The notes under the pieces were generated by a model. It worked only from the letters and a program-made list of their open reading frames with translations. It searched no databases and had not been told where the DNA came from. Both the position numbers and the translations under genes were made by a program. A stretch of DNA of 64,000 nucleotides from Cladophialophora immunda (lineage: Eukaryota; Ascomycota; Eurotiomycetes; Chaetothyriales; Herpotrichiellaceae), in NCBI RefSeq assembly GCF_000835495.1, contig NW_015622544.1:1073704-1137703 (forward strand). Reading direction: 5' to 3'. Of the stretch, positions 1 through 11,265 are shown piece after piece (position 1 is the first letter of the stretch; every line of letters begins with the position of its first letter).

Positions 1-1031
1 TGGTGTCGTGTGGATCGTACCAAAGTCCATCCCAATCAGGAACGTGGCGACACTGATTCGACCCCCATTTGGCCATAACGATCGTCATCCGTGTCGTATG
101 CAACGTCCCAAGGAAACCGACCGAGGGGGTTTCAGCGTCGCTCACTTCCGCCTTCCAGCCCGCCCTTGCATCGGAAAGGGAACCTGGCGAGGTCTTCTCA
201 ACATCGGCGGTACTTGACAAACAGGTCGGAACTGAGCACGTTGGATGACCGGCCGGGTCAAGCTTTGGTCCCGCCGAGGACCACAAGCCACGACAGTATG
301 ATACAGACACGTCTGTCAGACTTTCAAGATTTGATGCTCCATAGACATCAATCCACGGCATCGAATCCGTATCTCCTCGCAACGTTCGCATTTTGAGCTC
401 GGGGATAAACCACGTATTTTGATGGCAGCTAGCCACGTGGCTTGCTCTGCTGGCTGATCCTGTAATTCGGTTCGCTCATGGAGAAGGAAACTCATCAACG
501 ACACTCCTCTCTGATTCCTCAAACGTGCTTGCGAGTCTCGTAGCATCCTGGGGGGCGGCAAGAGAATCCCCCTTTGTTGCGTGCTGTAATTCATTCAGGG
601 TGTGGTATAACCAGTCCTTCTGACGCTGCCTTTGAGGTGTTGTGTTCGCTCCAGATTCCAAGCGATAGCGACGGTGTCAGAGGATCTTGCGTATAGCGTC
701 TCAAACGCTCCTGGGATAATGCAATTGTGAAGAGCCTGGCTCGCATTGTATGCGAGCAGCGTTCCGAACGACTGGAGGGATTCCGGCGGAAGCAACTTCT
801 GATATCCAGCGTACTGAGACGAGTTGGTCCGTGCCTTTTCGAGTCAGGAGTATATATGATTTCGAACTGCATACAGACAGCGTTGACAATCCGCGAGCAT
901 TCCTCACTGCGATGAGGAAAATTTCTCGGTGAATGTGTCGTAGTCAAAGAGCAGGTCATCGTGTGGTAGAAACGCCAACTGGGCTTCGATTCAGGGCCGA
1001 CTCTATGCCGCTGAATGAACAGCCCAGCTGT

Positions 1032-1206
1032 GATTGGGAACCAGGCAGGGACCAGCATGGGGCCCTAAGCATATGCTGGGTGTAGATAGCAGCTGTGTTC
1101 AGACCAGGCAGAGACCAGCATGAGGACCCAAGCATATGCTGGGTGAAGATAGCAGCTGTGATTGAGACCAGGCAGGGACCAGGATGTGGCCCAAAACAGA
1201 TGCTCA
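1032..1206. repeat. Tandem repeat, about 2.7 copies of a 63-65 bp unit
   Basis: Copy 1 runs about 1032-1096, copy 2 about 1097-1159, and a partial third copy about 1160-1206. Each begins near GACCAGGCAGRGACCAG, and the two full copies end in AAGCATATGCTGGGTG and GATAGCAGCTGT. The copies differ at several bases, so the duplication is not very recent. The units contain the palindrome GCATATGC. No coding frame spans them convincingly. Confidence 0.85.
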
Positions 1207-1589
1207 GATGATTCGGGGAGAAACAGATGGTCGAGTCGTCGATGCGGTTCTCTGAGTCAATGGAAAGAAAGGACATGATCGAGATAGCTCGTGCTGGCAA
1301 CATCTGGTGCGTTGATCAACGAATCGGCATTGCCGTCCTGTGTCTAATCCATGTCGCTGGTGCTTTACACCCCCATAACCCCCGCGGCGCCCGGCTATGG
1401 TTTGCTGCACAGTCTCGCGCGCAGACCGGAGCCCGAGGTGAGTGGGGAGTGGGATGCCCCGTCCAAATGCATCCCACTCTCGGCGACTTGGAAGTCGAAT
1501 TTGCTGGGCGGGATATTTCGACTGATCAGACCGGGTGCCGGAAGACTCCAGAACACAATCAGAAGCAGCAGATATGGTGGGGTTGTGAT

Positions 1590-1615
1590 GTATATATATA
1601 TATATATATATATAT
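1590..1615. repeat. (TA)n microsatellite
   Basis: An uninterrupted run of about 13 TA dinucleotides. It is a simple-sequence repeat in non-coding DNA with no evident function. Confidence 0.95.
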
Positions 1616-2571
1616 TAGTGGGGAGTGGCTGAGATTGGTCCTCTGGTTGACACCTTTAGCATGTTCATCCGCTCGATGTTGCAGCGGTTCTCGACGGATC
1701 GTTTGCTTTTTGCTCCGCGTGTCCACCGATCTTTCTGCGGAATGCTGTTCAAAACAAGGCGGCCTGCTTCGCGGCGGATATGATAGGAGTGCGCCGGGGC
1801 TAAAAGGTGGGACGGACATGGTCTTGAGGTCAGGATGAGGCAGTATACGGTGGCATGTTATGATGATGGTTGCATTCTCGACGACTGTGGCATGGATCAT
1901 GGTTTGCTCTGGCAATGCTGGCGTGACTCTGCTTGTTCGCAAAATTCTTCATCGATGGTTCGAGAGGTGCCGCCATGACTCGATTGCTGCCTGTGAATCA
2001 GCTTCCGTCTCGAATCGTAAGAATGAACAGACCGGTTACTCACCTGCTTCGTCGAGGGGAAAGTGATGGAGTGATGATGGTCATATCCGAATCCATCCAT
2101 CGTGATGCTGCTGTGTGAAGAGGCACGGAGACTGACTGAACATCAGACAATGCTTCGAATGGCAAAGGTCGCAATGCTGATATATAAGGAGATGATCAAA
2201 AGCCAACCACCAACGCCTGGTCTTCCTACAAGGAATGTTGAAAAAATAGTTGCTGAGTGAGACAGCAGTCGTCTTATAAGGTCGAGCGGCGGTGAGGAGC
2301 AGAGAGGTGCTGAAACCAGCTTTTGTTTGCTCAATCCCTCCGAGTCCGGCGGTCTGTGGTCGAGACAGAAATCAGCAAACATGGCCCACCACTCATCTCA
2401 GTCTTTGGAGCAGAGAGATTGGACGAGAAGAGACTGGCTCGGTGGCACAGATATCGTCATATCATTACGCTGTACGCAGCAGCTTGTCCAGTGTCCAATG
2501 GCAAATCCCAGAATCTTGCTCCTCCAGATGTGTCCAGCCTTTCCAAAACACCACACCGCCTGGCCTCCCGG

Positions 2572-5142
2572 TTAGGCACTTGCCTGTGTTTCTATTCCAG
2601 CCTCCTTTTCTGGCGCAGGGGGATTGGGAGTCAGCGTGCCGCTCGCTTCGCTGATGGTCTCAGTCGTGAAGTTCTTGTCTCTCTTCCAACTCTTGCTGCT
2701 CTTCGCACTCTTGGAGCTAGAATGGCTCGTCAGCCGGGACAGAACCGACCCGCTGTCTCCCTTGTCTGCGTGACTACTGCCAACGCTTGACCTCGATTCG
2801 ACCATCTTCAATTCCGGTTTCATCTCATTCCATCTTCTGACCACTTCTACCTTCTCCTCTTCCGTGGCCTTGCTCGCTTCCCCAAACCCTTCGATATACC
2901 TCGTGGCAAGGATGTAACTCAGCGTCGGGTCCCCGTCCAATCTCTTCTTGATCGCTTCGTACAAAACCCTCGTTCCATATGCAGCGTGACCAATCACCAG
3001 TCCCCTCGGGGCAAACAGTAAGTGCCCAATGCCCCTTCCCAGGCCCTTTCCGAACCCTTTCCAGCCGTCGGATTTGGCCCCCTTGTAGGGTTCGTAGACC
3101 ACTCCGGCCCAAGCCTTCGCTATGTTGATGGGCGCATGCACAATTCTGGAAGTGATGGAGCCCATGGTACTCAGCATCGGATTGGGTCCCGCGACATGAG
3201 AACTGATGGCACCGAATTCGACGGGGTATTCGCAGGGACGGTAGATGGTGAGTTGGTTCACGTCCAACAATCCTTCATTGCCCAGCACTGTGGCCGCAAA
3301 AGCGCTCAATCGGACATCTTCCGTGGTGGACCCTTTCGTCCTGACAGACCAGACCGCTGGATGTGAGGGTGCCAGCATACAGCGGATGCGGTCAAGGTCC
3401 ATTTGTGCGTGGAAGCTCGCCGCCCCGACTTCAGTGCCCTTTTCTTCCTTGATGCGCTCACCCAGTTCGCGAGCCCGCTCCAAAGTCTCGGGCTTCAGCG
3501 CTTCGAGGATCGCATCCGCCAGTCGATCTGCGGTCAGTTCCTTGGAGGGAATCGGCGTCGGGCCCGCGCCGGCCCTGGCCACCATGGCTCCCCAGAAGGG
3601 CTGGTCGCCAAAGAAAGGGACAATCACTGTCGGCCGACCCAAGGCGATCCCAGCCGCGGTCGTACCAGCGCCACCGTGATGCACGACGCAGGAAACGTGT
3701 TGGAATAACCAGTCATGTGGTACGTTGCCCAGCATATACACATTGTCAGGTTTGCCCAGGTCGTCTCCTCCCAACCCACCCCATCCCTTGGATACCAAAG
3801 CACGTTGTCCAGTCTTCTTGACTGCGTCGAAGATGAGTTTTGTCATGGCGTTGGGATCGTCCACGACGATGGAACCGAAGCCGATGTAAACGGGCGGTGG
3901 GCCTGCCGCGAGGAACTCGGCCAGAGAAGGGTCTGGCTGGTAATTTGACGCCAACGAGAGAAAGTAGAACCCTGCAATGGTAATGTGAGGGCCCCAGTCC
4001 TTAGGCTTGGGAATGAGTGCTGGAGACCTGATCTGCGTGATTAATCAAGAGCCCACGACGCTCAACTTTGGCAGACTCACCAGCAGTAAGTATAAGGTAT
4101 CCGTAGACGATGAAGCATGTCAGTTGCCGCCGCCTGGGAAAGGATATGCAGACCCAGCGTCTCTTTTCTGAACTTGTTCGTGATGTCGCCCAGGCCTTCC
4201 CAGGTCATCATATCGACTAGCGTATAGCTCATCTCGTTGGTCATGCTTCCGCTGGCCTTTGACGACTTGATGTTCGCGATGGGCTGCGGAAACTCTCGCG
4301 TCGGCGACCAGGGCATCCTACCATCAACTACACTCAGCAATGACCCGAAAGCACGAAGACTCACTTACGTGAACATCAGATGCAACGGAATGCCCAGCTT
4401 CTCGGCGCAATGGATGTGTGCAAAGCTAGGCGGATTCGCAATGATCGCATGTGCGACGAACGGTTTCTTCTTGGGCGCTGCTCCCGTTCCGCCTTCCTCC
4501 TCCTTCACCTCGTCGAAGTCGGCGCACGACCTCCAACACCCTTCGAGAATCTCGGCCATGCCTCTGCGTCTCTTCCCCACATCGCCTTCCTTGATGGATT
4601 TCATCCCGGGGATCAACCCGGGGTTCTTGACCATGAAGGCCATGAGTTCCGCAGGGTCGCCGCCAATGTCGAAGAATTCGAGCCCATTCTCCTCGACGAA
4701 CTTCTTGAAGGTCCCGTGCGTCGCGAGACGGACGCGGTGGCCGTACTGGTTCTTCAGGACCAGCCCGAGGGCGACGAACGGCTGGACGTCGCCGCGCGAC
4801 CCGACGACTTGGACGACGACATTGAGGGGCGGAGGGGTCCTGGAGGGTCTGCGACTCGCCTCTAAGAGAGTATGGGCTGTCTGAGGAGGGGCGGCGAGTC
4901 CCTCTTGGACTCGGGAGAGCTGGAGTTGTTCGATCTGGTCGGCGAGGAGTTGGTTGATTTCTTGGATGGTGATGTTGACGCGGCCATCGTCTGGTGCTCT
5001 CGTCAATGATGCCACCCCATACAAGTAAAGAGAGGAACTACCGACCTCCAACTTTGGTTTGCGTCGTGACTCCATTCTGTTGCTCGTCAAGAGTCCCTGC
5101 AGCGTCGACCGCGGGTGGCTGTTGCTTCACGTCGGATGCCAT
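2572..5142 (-). CDS. UDP-glycosyltransferase, sterol 3-beta-glucosyltransferase type
   Basis: Four exons on the minus strand (5142-5046, 4990-4369, 4317-4081, 4027-2572) join in frame to 803 aa. The protein should transfer a sugar from a UDP-sugar to a sterol or similar lipid acceptor. The N-terminal GT28-like Rossmann half starts near residue 90 with the nucleotide-loop motif VGSRGDVQPF (about 95-104). The C-terminal half carries the UDP-sugar-binding stretch, including VPHDWLF and HHGGAGTTAAG (about 420-445), then FGDQPFWG. The motif FTMPWSPT spans the exon 2/3 junction and supports the splice. Unlike Atg26 there is no PH or GRAM domain. After the catalytic part comes a region of about 250 aa ending in a serine/lysine-rich tail. 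The acceptor is unknown; the family is certain. Confidence 0.9.
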
Positions 5143-5895
5143 GTCGTCGATTGCTCGTCTTTAGGATGCTGGGAGGCTGATTATGGCCGTGACGCTGCGT
5201 GCTCTCATGTCATGGAAGGGCTTCCCTGAGTCGAGAGACAGCCATCTCTTGCAGCTCCATCTCCGAAAAGGGTAGATGGTTTGAGAGTCCCCTACGAGTC
5301 CACACCAGGGAACAGCAAGTGATAAGAGGCGGGAATTGGAGGGGCAGCACAGGGGAGGGCGGCAAGGTGGACTACTGCGATCTGCGCCCACCATTTAGCC
5401 AGCGATCGCAGCATGCGTCAGGCCTTAGCCTGTTTCTCATACCCGCCTGCACTCTGGGGCCGTTGCTGGCCCGGTCGACCATCCCTGAACGATCCCAAGC
5501 CGGCCTGGCGAGATTGTCCAGTGCCTGAAACTTATTGCTTGATTGGCTTTGCGAAAGCTTGACCAACATGAACCGGGCTTAATCAGCACCGCTGCTTTGA
5601 TTGAGTTGCCCAACTAACGGTGAGCCGCAGTTCCTCCTCGAGCCCGATTGAGCATGAAGCGCGAATACGAGCGAAAGACACGTCGCGGCCCTTCCAGCCT
5701 CACAACTGGAGGCTCCCTCACCGCGCCGTACCCAGAAATTGTCGGTGGAACAAAGAGGGGGGTTGTTGATCTACAAGCACCATACGCGGACTCGCACTCT
5801 GGATCGACAACAAGATGAGGGTGCGAAATTGAATTAGATTTAGGTCACAAGTCAAAAGAGCAACTGGGAGAAAGAAGACCCAGGGCACTGGTCGA
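5143..5895. other. Intergenic: glycosyltransferase promoter and PhyH 3' flank
   Basis: About 750 bp between two minus-strand genes. It should contain the promoter of the glycosyltransferase and the 3' end of the dioxygenase transcript. No further gene or clear motif is seen. Confidence 0.6.
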
Positions 5896-6786
5896 TCAAT
5901 AACTTAACTTCTCACCACCCTGCTGTTCTTCAGGCGGAAACACCTCGTCCAGATACTTCAACAGACTCACTTGCGCCATGTTCGCGTGCACATTCATTCC
6001 CAACTTCTCCGTCAATTCCTGCGACAGCTCCTTTTTGACTTCCTCGGGCATCTTAGCCGTCCAATTGACTTGCTGCCTCAAGAAAGGCACGGTATAGTAC
6101 CCGAAGAGTAACGCCCTGTCTTTGTCCTTGGTCACGTTGGAGCCCGAAGTGTGCCACACACGTCCATTCATGAGCACGATACTGCCCGCCTTGGCCTCGA
6201 AGGGCCTCAGTAGCGAGCGTGCGTTCTTAGGGATGTCTTCGCGTGTCGTCCACTTGTCGCTCCCCGGGATGAAAAGCGTGGCCCCGTTCTCGAGGTACAC
6301 GTCCTCCAGGCACCAGATGACGTTCATCGCCCACGTGGACATCCAGGGCTCGGGCATCACCAGGGACTGATCACTGTGCAGGGCCATGCTCTTGGAGCCG
6401 GGCCGGGCGATGTTGGCGGTTAAATTGCTGATCAGCCAGTTCTCGCCCAGCACCTTCTCCACCATCTTGACGGCGACGGGATGCTGGATCAGGTCGCGGA
6501 AGATCTTGTCGAGGGCCATGAGGTAGAAGACGCGGATGTTGGAGGCGTTTGGGTCGAGGATCGGCATGTATGTGTCGTCGCCCTGCTTGCGGAAGTTCTC
6601 GGCCGCCGCCCACAGGTGCGAGAGCACGAGCGAGTTTTCCTCGGGCGAGAGCACGTCCGGGATCACGGCCCAGCCATGCTCCTGGAGGTGCTCTTGCGCG
6701 GCGATGATGGTGGACTCTGGAGTGCGAGACCCGAATTGAATGTCGGGTGAAGTTTTGGGGTCGGTGCTGGGGTCGATGGAGCCCAT
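5896..6786 (-). CDS. Phytanoyl-CoA dioxygenase (PhyH) family protein
   Basis: An intronless gene of 296 aa starting at the ATG at 6786; the open frame extends 17 codons upstream from a non-ATG codon, so the ATG is preferred. The protein belongs to the non-haem Fe(II)/2-oxoglutarate dioxygenases of the PhyH type, which hydroxylate lipids or specialised metabolites. The metal triad is visible as H137-x-D139 (in MALHSDQSL) and H212 (in VWHTSG), with R224 (DRALLFGYY) placed to bind 2-oxoglutarate. It has no signal peptide or peroxisomal SKL end (it ends KLSY). The substrate cannot be told from sequence; PhyH enzymes occur in both primary and secondary metabolism. Confidence 0.88.
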   Translation of the reverse strand: MGSIDPSTDPKTSPDIQFGSRTPESTIIAAQEHLQEHGWAVIPDVLSPEENSLVLSHLWAAAENFRKQGDDTYMPILDPNASNIRVFYLMALDKIFRDLIQHPVAVKMVEKVLGENWLISNLTANIARPGSKSMALHSDQSLVMPEPWMSTWAMNVIWCLEDVYLENGATLFIPGSDKWTTREDIPKNARSLLRPFEAKAGSIVLMNGRVWHTSGSNVTKDKDRALLFGYYTVPFLRQQVNWTAKMPEEVKKELSQELTEKLGMNVHANMAQVSLLKYLDEVFPPEEQQGGEKLSY

Positions 6787-7671
6787 CCTGCCTGCAAAGA
6801 CGCTGACAACAGCCCAAAGCGCGACGTTGGTTACCACTAGTGCCCAGTCTCGTCGTTCTAGCTTCTATCGACGTATGTTGTCGTCCGCTGTCGTCTCCCC
6901 AGATCCGTCCCACAATGGGAAAAAGGCTCTCGTAACGTTTCAATGTCCGGCCTACGCACGATGCAAAGGTTTGACCCAACACGTCCAAGGTGTGTTCCGA
7001 CTGAATTCTTCGTTTCCAATTGCAGACTTGAAGACTTGAGAAACGGCGCCTTGATCCTCAATCATATAAACCAACCTGAGCACGCGTCTCCCCGCATCCC
7101 CCCAGTTGCATTGCAGCCTCCAGCATAACATTCAGACCCCGGATAACCCCATGTGGCACATCTTCTTGGTCCTCGGCTGAACCCAACATCAAGACTGCAC
7201 AAATACCAATGAGGGTGTACAGAAGCACCGTCGATGACTAAGACAAGGTTGACTCAACCATGCTCCAGGAACAAGTTGGGTAAAGGATTGTCGAGTAAGA
7301 CTCGGAATGAATACAATTCTGCCATGTAACTATCCTCATCAGGGTATACATGCCCAGGCAAATGAGAGATCAATGTAACCTCTCAAGCTTCAACGGGTTC
7401 GCAGTGTCTGTTGACGACGCTGGATTGACCCCACCGATCCAGCAGAGTCTGAAGGCATCGGCTCCTCGATTTTACGCAAAAGATGTGCCGTTCAGACCGC
7501 TTTTATGAATGCCCCAGTGATTTCCGCATCAATCTGAGGGAAGCTGGGGTGTCCAGCCACCCAACCCGCTCCGCCATGCTTCCCAACACATTGCTAAGAG
7601 GGTGATTGGAACTCCTGCCCAATGATCGCTAAGAATACAGAATAGTTGACCCTTGGCCCCTTGGGTGACGA
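6787..7671. other. Intergenic between PhyH gene and coiled-coil hypothetical
   Basis: About 880 bp with the PhyH promoter on the left and the 3' flank of the next minus-strand gene on the right. No coding potential or repeat of note. Confidence 0.6.
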
Positions 7672-9069
7672 CTATATGCGACCCCATGCACTGCCAAAGT
7701 TAATGCTGTTTCTCATTCTCAACCTTGGCATGTCATCGTCGTTAGCAGACGACTCCCCTTGTTGCTCGCTCGCTTTCTGTTCGTCGTTGTTGCCGGATAA
7801 ACTGGACTCGACCTTGTCCTGGTGTTCTTTCTCTTCAATGAGCTTACCATCGAGGATGTTCAAGAATGCAACGGATTCGACGGTCTTGGCGTTGGGATCA
7901 AGCATGAGCGGTCCTTTCAGAGCGGGATCATGATGTGTCTCGTGAATTGGCTCCTGCTCCGGCTCCTCTTCTATCACTTGCTTCTCCTTTTCCTTTTCCT
8001 CGGGGGCGGAAGAGAACGAAAAGTAAGAGTCAGAGTGTTCCGAAGGACGGAGGGGTGGACGGGTGGTGGGGGCGGGAGCAGCAGGTTCTTCTTGCTTTGG
8101 AGTCAATGCGCTACTCGCGACGTCCGAGGATAGAGTGCCATCGAACGCCATCGGGGTGTGACCAGCATGCCGTTTTAACTTTTCATCCAGCGGTGAAATG
8201 AGAGAGTTGACGTCGAGTCTCAGAGCCTCGTCTTTGGTGGTGTGTGGTACAGGTGACAGCGCGGGACTAGCGAACTGCGGACTGGTAATCTCCTTGTCGA
8301 ACGAGGAGGTCAAGGCGGCCGATTTGAGGGTAATTCCATCCAGCGTGTTGTCCACCTGTTCAATGGGAATCGGGATATTCTCTTGGCCGCCAGAAGTGGG
8401 CGAGACCTCCTTGGAGAGAGCGGGCATGGCCTCATCCTCGGAAATGCTTGGCAGGTGACACACTTCATCCTCACTGGCAAAGACTCTGGTTACAGGAGGA
8501 GTGGATTCGGGGCCTTTCCAGACCGGCGGTTCAGCAATGGTTGGTTCGGGAGAGATACGAGAGCGGTGTTTGCCATTAACTCCAAACGGCTGAAAGTCTG
8601 ATCTGAAAGAGTGAAAACTCGGGGCAGACGAGTCGTTGCTTGATCTCCTCTTAGGGTCTCTGCTCTTGTTGAGTTTCTGCTCCAACTCGCCGATACGAGC
8701 CTTGAGCGCAGTCCGTTCAATGTCCCAGGCTTTCCGCTCGCTTTCGTGAGACTGTCTTAGCTGCGTGTTCCACAACCGGCATTGCTCCATGTAGGCCGTG
8801 ATGTCCACTTCAGGCGTGGGATTCGTCATCTGAAACCCATGCTTTGGTAGTTGGCTGGCCGAAGATATCGGGTCAAGGAGAGGCACATGTGTAGTGGCTA
8901 TCGAGTGACGGCCTTGAATCGGCATCGAGGGAGGGTCTGAGAAACGAACGGCCCTGGGATCATGAGACGAGCTGTTTGTCCGAGGGTGGTTGAGAGGAGA
9001 AAAATTGTCTGGATCATGCTCGAGGGCTGGGGTAGGATCGAAGGCGTGGGTTGGAGATCGGGGAGCCAT
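7672..9069 (-). CDS. Conserved-looking fungal hypothetical protein with short coiled coil
   Basis: A single-exon minus-strand frame of 465 aa from the ATG at 9069; the longer open frame upstream lacks an ATG and is probably 5' UTR. No catalytic domain is recognised. An N-terminal Pro/Ser-rich segment is followed by a helical, charged stretch of about 50 residues (from ITAYMEQCRLWNTQL to IGELEQKLNKSRD, roughly residues 90-140) likely to form a coiled coil. A long Ser/Pro/Glu-rich disordered region comes next, with an acidic-basic run (EEKEKEKQVIEEEPEQ). The end is basic and hydrophobic (PRLRMRNSINFGSAWGRI), which looks like a retained short motif. The length without stops and the ordered segments argue for a real gene. 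Function unknown. Confidence 0.7.
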   Translation of the reverse strand: MAPRSPTHAFDPTPALEHDPDNFSPLNHPRTNSSSHDPRAVRFSDPPSMPIQGRHSIATTHVPLLDPISSASQLPKHGFQMTNPTPEVDITAYMEQCRLWNTQLRQSHESERKAWDIERTALKARIGELEQKLNKSRDPKRRSSNDSSAPSFHSFRSDFQPFGVNGKHRSRISPEPTIAEPPVWKGPESTPPVTRVFASEDEVCHLPSISEDEAMPALSKEVSPTSGGQENIPIPIEQVDNTLDGITLKSAALTSSFDKEITSPQFASPALSPVPHTTKDEALRLDVNSLISPLDEKLKRHAGHTPMAFDGTLSSDVASSALTPKQEEPAAPAPTTRPPLRPSEHSDSYFSFSSAPEEKEKEKQVIEEEPEQEPIHETHHDPALKGPLMLDPNAKTVESVAFLNILDGKLIEEKEHQDKVESSLSGNNDEQKASEQQGESSANDDDMPRLRMRNSINFGSAWGRI

Positions 9070-11265
9070 CTGTGGGCTGGGGACAATACGACGGTGTGTC
9101 AGACACTCAAGACGTGTGTAGTGCAAGGAATATATTTTCAAGATGTCGTCGTCTGAACCCCGTCGACGTGAGCCCAAAGAGTGTAGAACTGGCGTCGTGG
9201 GTGACCAAAGTCGAAGACCTGTGGATGACGTCTGAGATGGACAAGCGCCGAGGCCTGGAAGCGAGATGACAGGCAAATGCAGTCAAAAATATAGACGAGA
9301 TTGTCGATGCGGACGTGAAGATGATGCTGCTGCTGATGCTGATATTGACGACACGTACATGGAGAATGAAGAGAGAGCGCGAGAGAGTCAAATGGGAGAG
9401 GGGACAACAGAGAGGGTGTGAGGTTGAGTTGGCAGGAGCCCAGCGAGGTGAGGTTGAAATTGTGGGCAGTAGCGACTGGTGTTGAACTCGCAGGCCTCGT
9501 ACCGAGTCAACTTTTCGTGCTGGCAGTCGCAGTCTAGATGGCGCAGGGGAAGGGGAGGTGCACGTATGTACGAGTGATGGCAGTAACTAGAGTCGCAATT
9601 GGAAAAAGAGTGGATTGAAGCGATAAACAAAAAGCCTCGTGGCATCCTCTGTTCGTCTCGCCTCTCTTTTTGGGATGACGTTGGTCCGTGCCTGAAGCCG
9701 AGATGGGTGGATTTTGTGTGTGTTTGTGTGTGGCATTCTGGGGGGGGGAGCAGAGACTGGGTCACTTTTGCGATCTGCCATCTGGCTGCCATCCGTAGCA
9801 GGGAGAGAAATTTTGGAGCTTGGGCGCAATGGGCGGAGCTGGGGGCGACTAGCTGCCCCTAGAGGCTGTGATCTGCATGGGTGCAACATGGATCCATCTG
9901 CCGGAAGAGAGCCAACGGGGGGGGGTTGAGGGTCAGGGAGTCACCTACTCGTAAACAGCCAACGGGGGGGGGCGCTGATGGGGCCCACTGGGTGTCAGGG
10001 TCCAACTGGCACAGTCCCCCAGTGCTCCATTAGCAGCGCCGCTCAAGCCACCGTCTCGGGCGCCAAATGCCCCGAAGAACACATGTCGGCGCCCTGTTAG
10101 AGGCCTCTCCCGGGGCTGCCAGCGAATTTCTGGGAACTGCCGATTAGTGGCCGCTCTAGCCGCATGCAAGCGCCGAAGACTCGAGAGCAGAGCTAACAAA
10201 GGGAGAAATAAGGAGGCACCAGAGGCAGTAGAGCATGCCAAGCGGGGGCTCCTTCCTCGCACTCACTCCCATCCTCGGCCACCCACGCATCCTCTGTGCC
10301 TCTCCGTCTTCCACAAGGGATTTTTCTTCGTCTTCCACAAGGGATTTTTCTTCGTCTTCCTTACTCGTAATTCACTCACCTCGCTTGTGGTTGCCCAGTG
10401 CTGGTGGCATGGAGACTCTCCAGCTCTCAAGGGACACGCGATATACATCCAAAAAGGAAGCCTCAAGCTCGCAGGAGCAAGGCAATTTATTTGTCAGCGC
10501 CATTCGTCACCCACACAACAGGAAAGACAAGTATTGGCTGTCACCACGCCAGATCCCACGCGCCCTGGTGAAAGATGGTTGTTTAGAGGAAAAGAGCGAG
10601 GAAACTACTGATCCAATGACTATTTACCCTATTTATACCTGTCATGGACTCGCAATCGGCTGCTTGGCCACGCTCTCGGGCGCAAAGGGTGAAGCATTCA
10701 CTTCCACCTAACCGAGGCCATCGCTTCGTCTCAATCAAGGAAAAGGTGGTATCCAAGTTTGTATGAGAAATGCTGTTCAGTTCTGCTATACCTCCTTGAG
10801 TCAGCACCATTGTCATCCCTCTAGACGCCATCCACGGAACCAAGTGTGTACTACCCTTTCTGGCCTGATATTCTACCCCAAATAAGAGATGCACGGTATG
10901 GGATACTTTGGTATGTATGTACCTGAGGCATGCAAGCGCACGTCCCTCGGCTCTATTGCATACGCACACACACATGCTATGTCATCGTATGGCCAATATA
11001 CACCCAGTCTCCTCAACTGCTTTTCCGGGACAGTGGACTTGTTGCGTGCTAGGATGGTACATCTTACCTCGTTTCCTCGGAGCGGTGGTGAAATAGCCGA
11101 GTCAATCAACTCCCTGAGTATTTGTCTCAGGAAACATTCGGCAGTCGTGGCCAGTTTGAGTAGCAGTGCATGGTCGGCTCTGTCGACACTCCTATAAGGT
11201 TATCATCCCGCGCCAGATGATAGCACTTGCGCCTCAAATCGATGACCAAGACAGCCATTTCCACG
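9070..11265. other. Long intergenic region with low-complexity DNA
   Basis: About 2.2 kb. It holds the promoter of the coiled-coil gene on the minus side and upstream DNA of the regulator-like gene on the plus side. Short G-runs occur at about 9740-9750, 9917-9926 and 9965-9971, and a 24-bp direct duplication lies at 10305-10352. The open frames here are short, overlapping and without domains. No gene is supported. Confidence 0.55.
10305..10352. repeat. 24-bp direct tandem duplication
   Basis: Two perfect adjacent copies of a 24-bp unit that includes CCACAAGGGATTTTTCTTCG, followed by the first 8 bases of a third. Perfect identity suggests a recent slippage duplication in non-coding DNA. Confidence 0.9.

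Larger units (their letters stand above)
1..2571. other. Gene-free stretch with simple repeats
   Basis: No open frame in this stretch has a recognisable domain or a plausible set of splice sites. The stretch holds a tandem repeat of about 63-65 bp (near 1032-1206) and an AT dinucleotide run (near 1590-1615). It is the 3' flank of the minus-strand glycosyltransferase gene plus intergenic DNA. I see no gene here. Confidence 0.6.

Noticed and set aside
591..1058. Possible minus-strand exon at the left end
   Set aside because: Frames shift repeatedly, no domain is recognised, and part of it runs into the tandem repeat.
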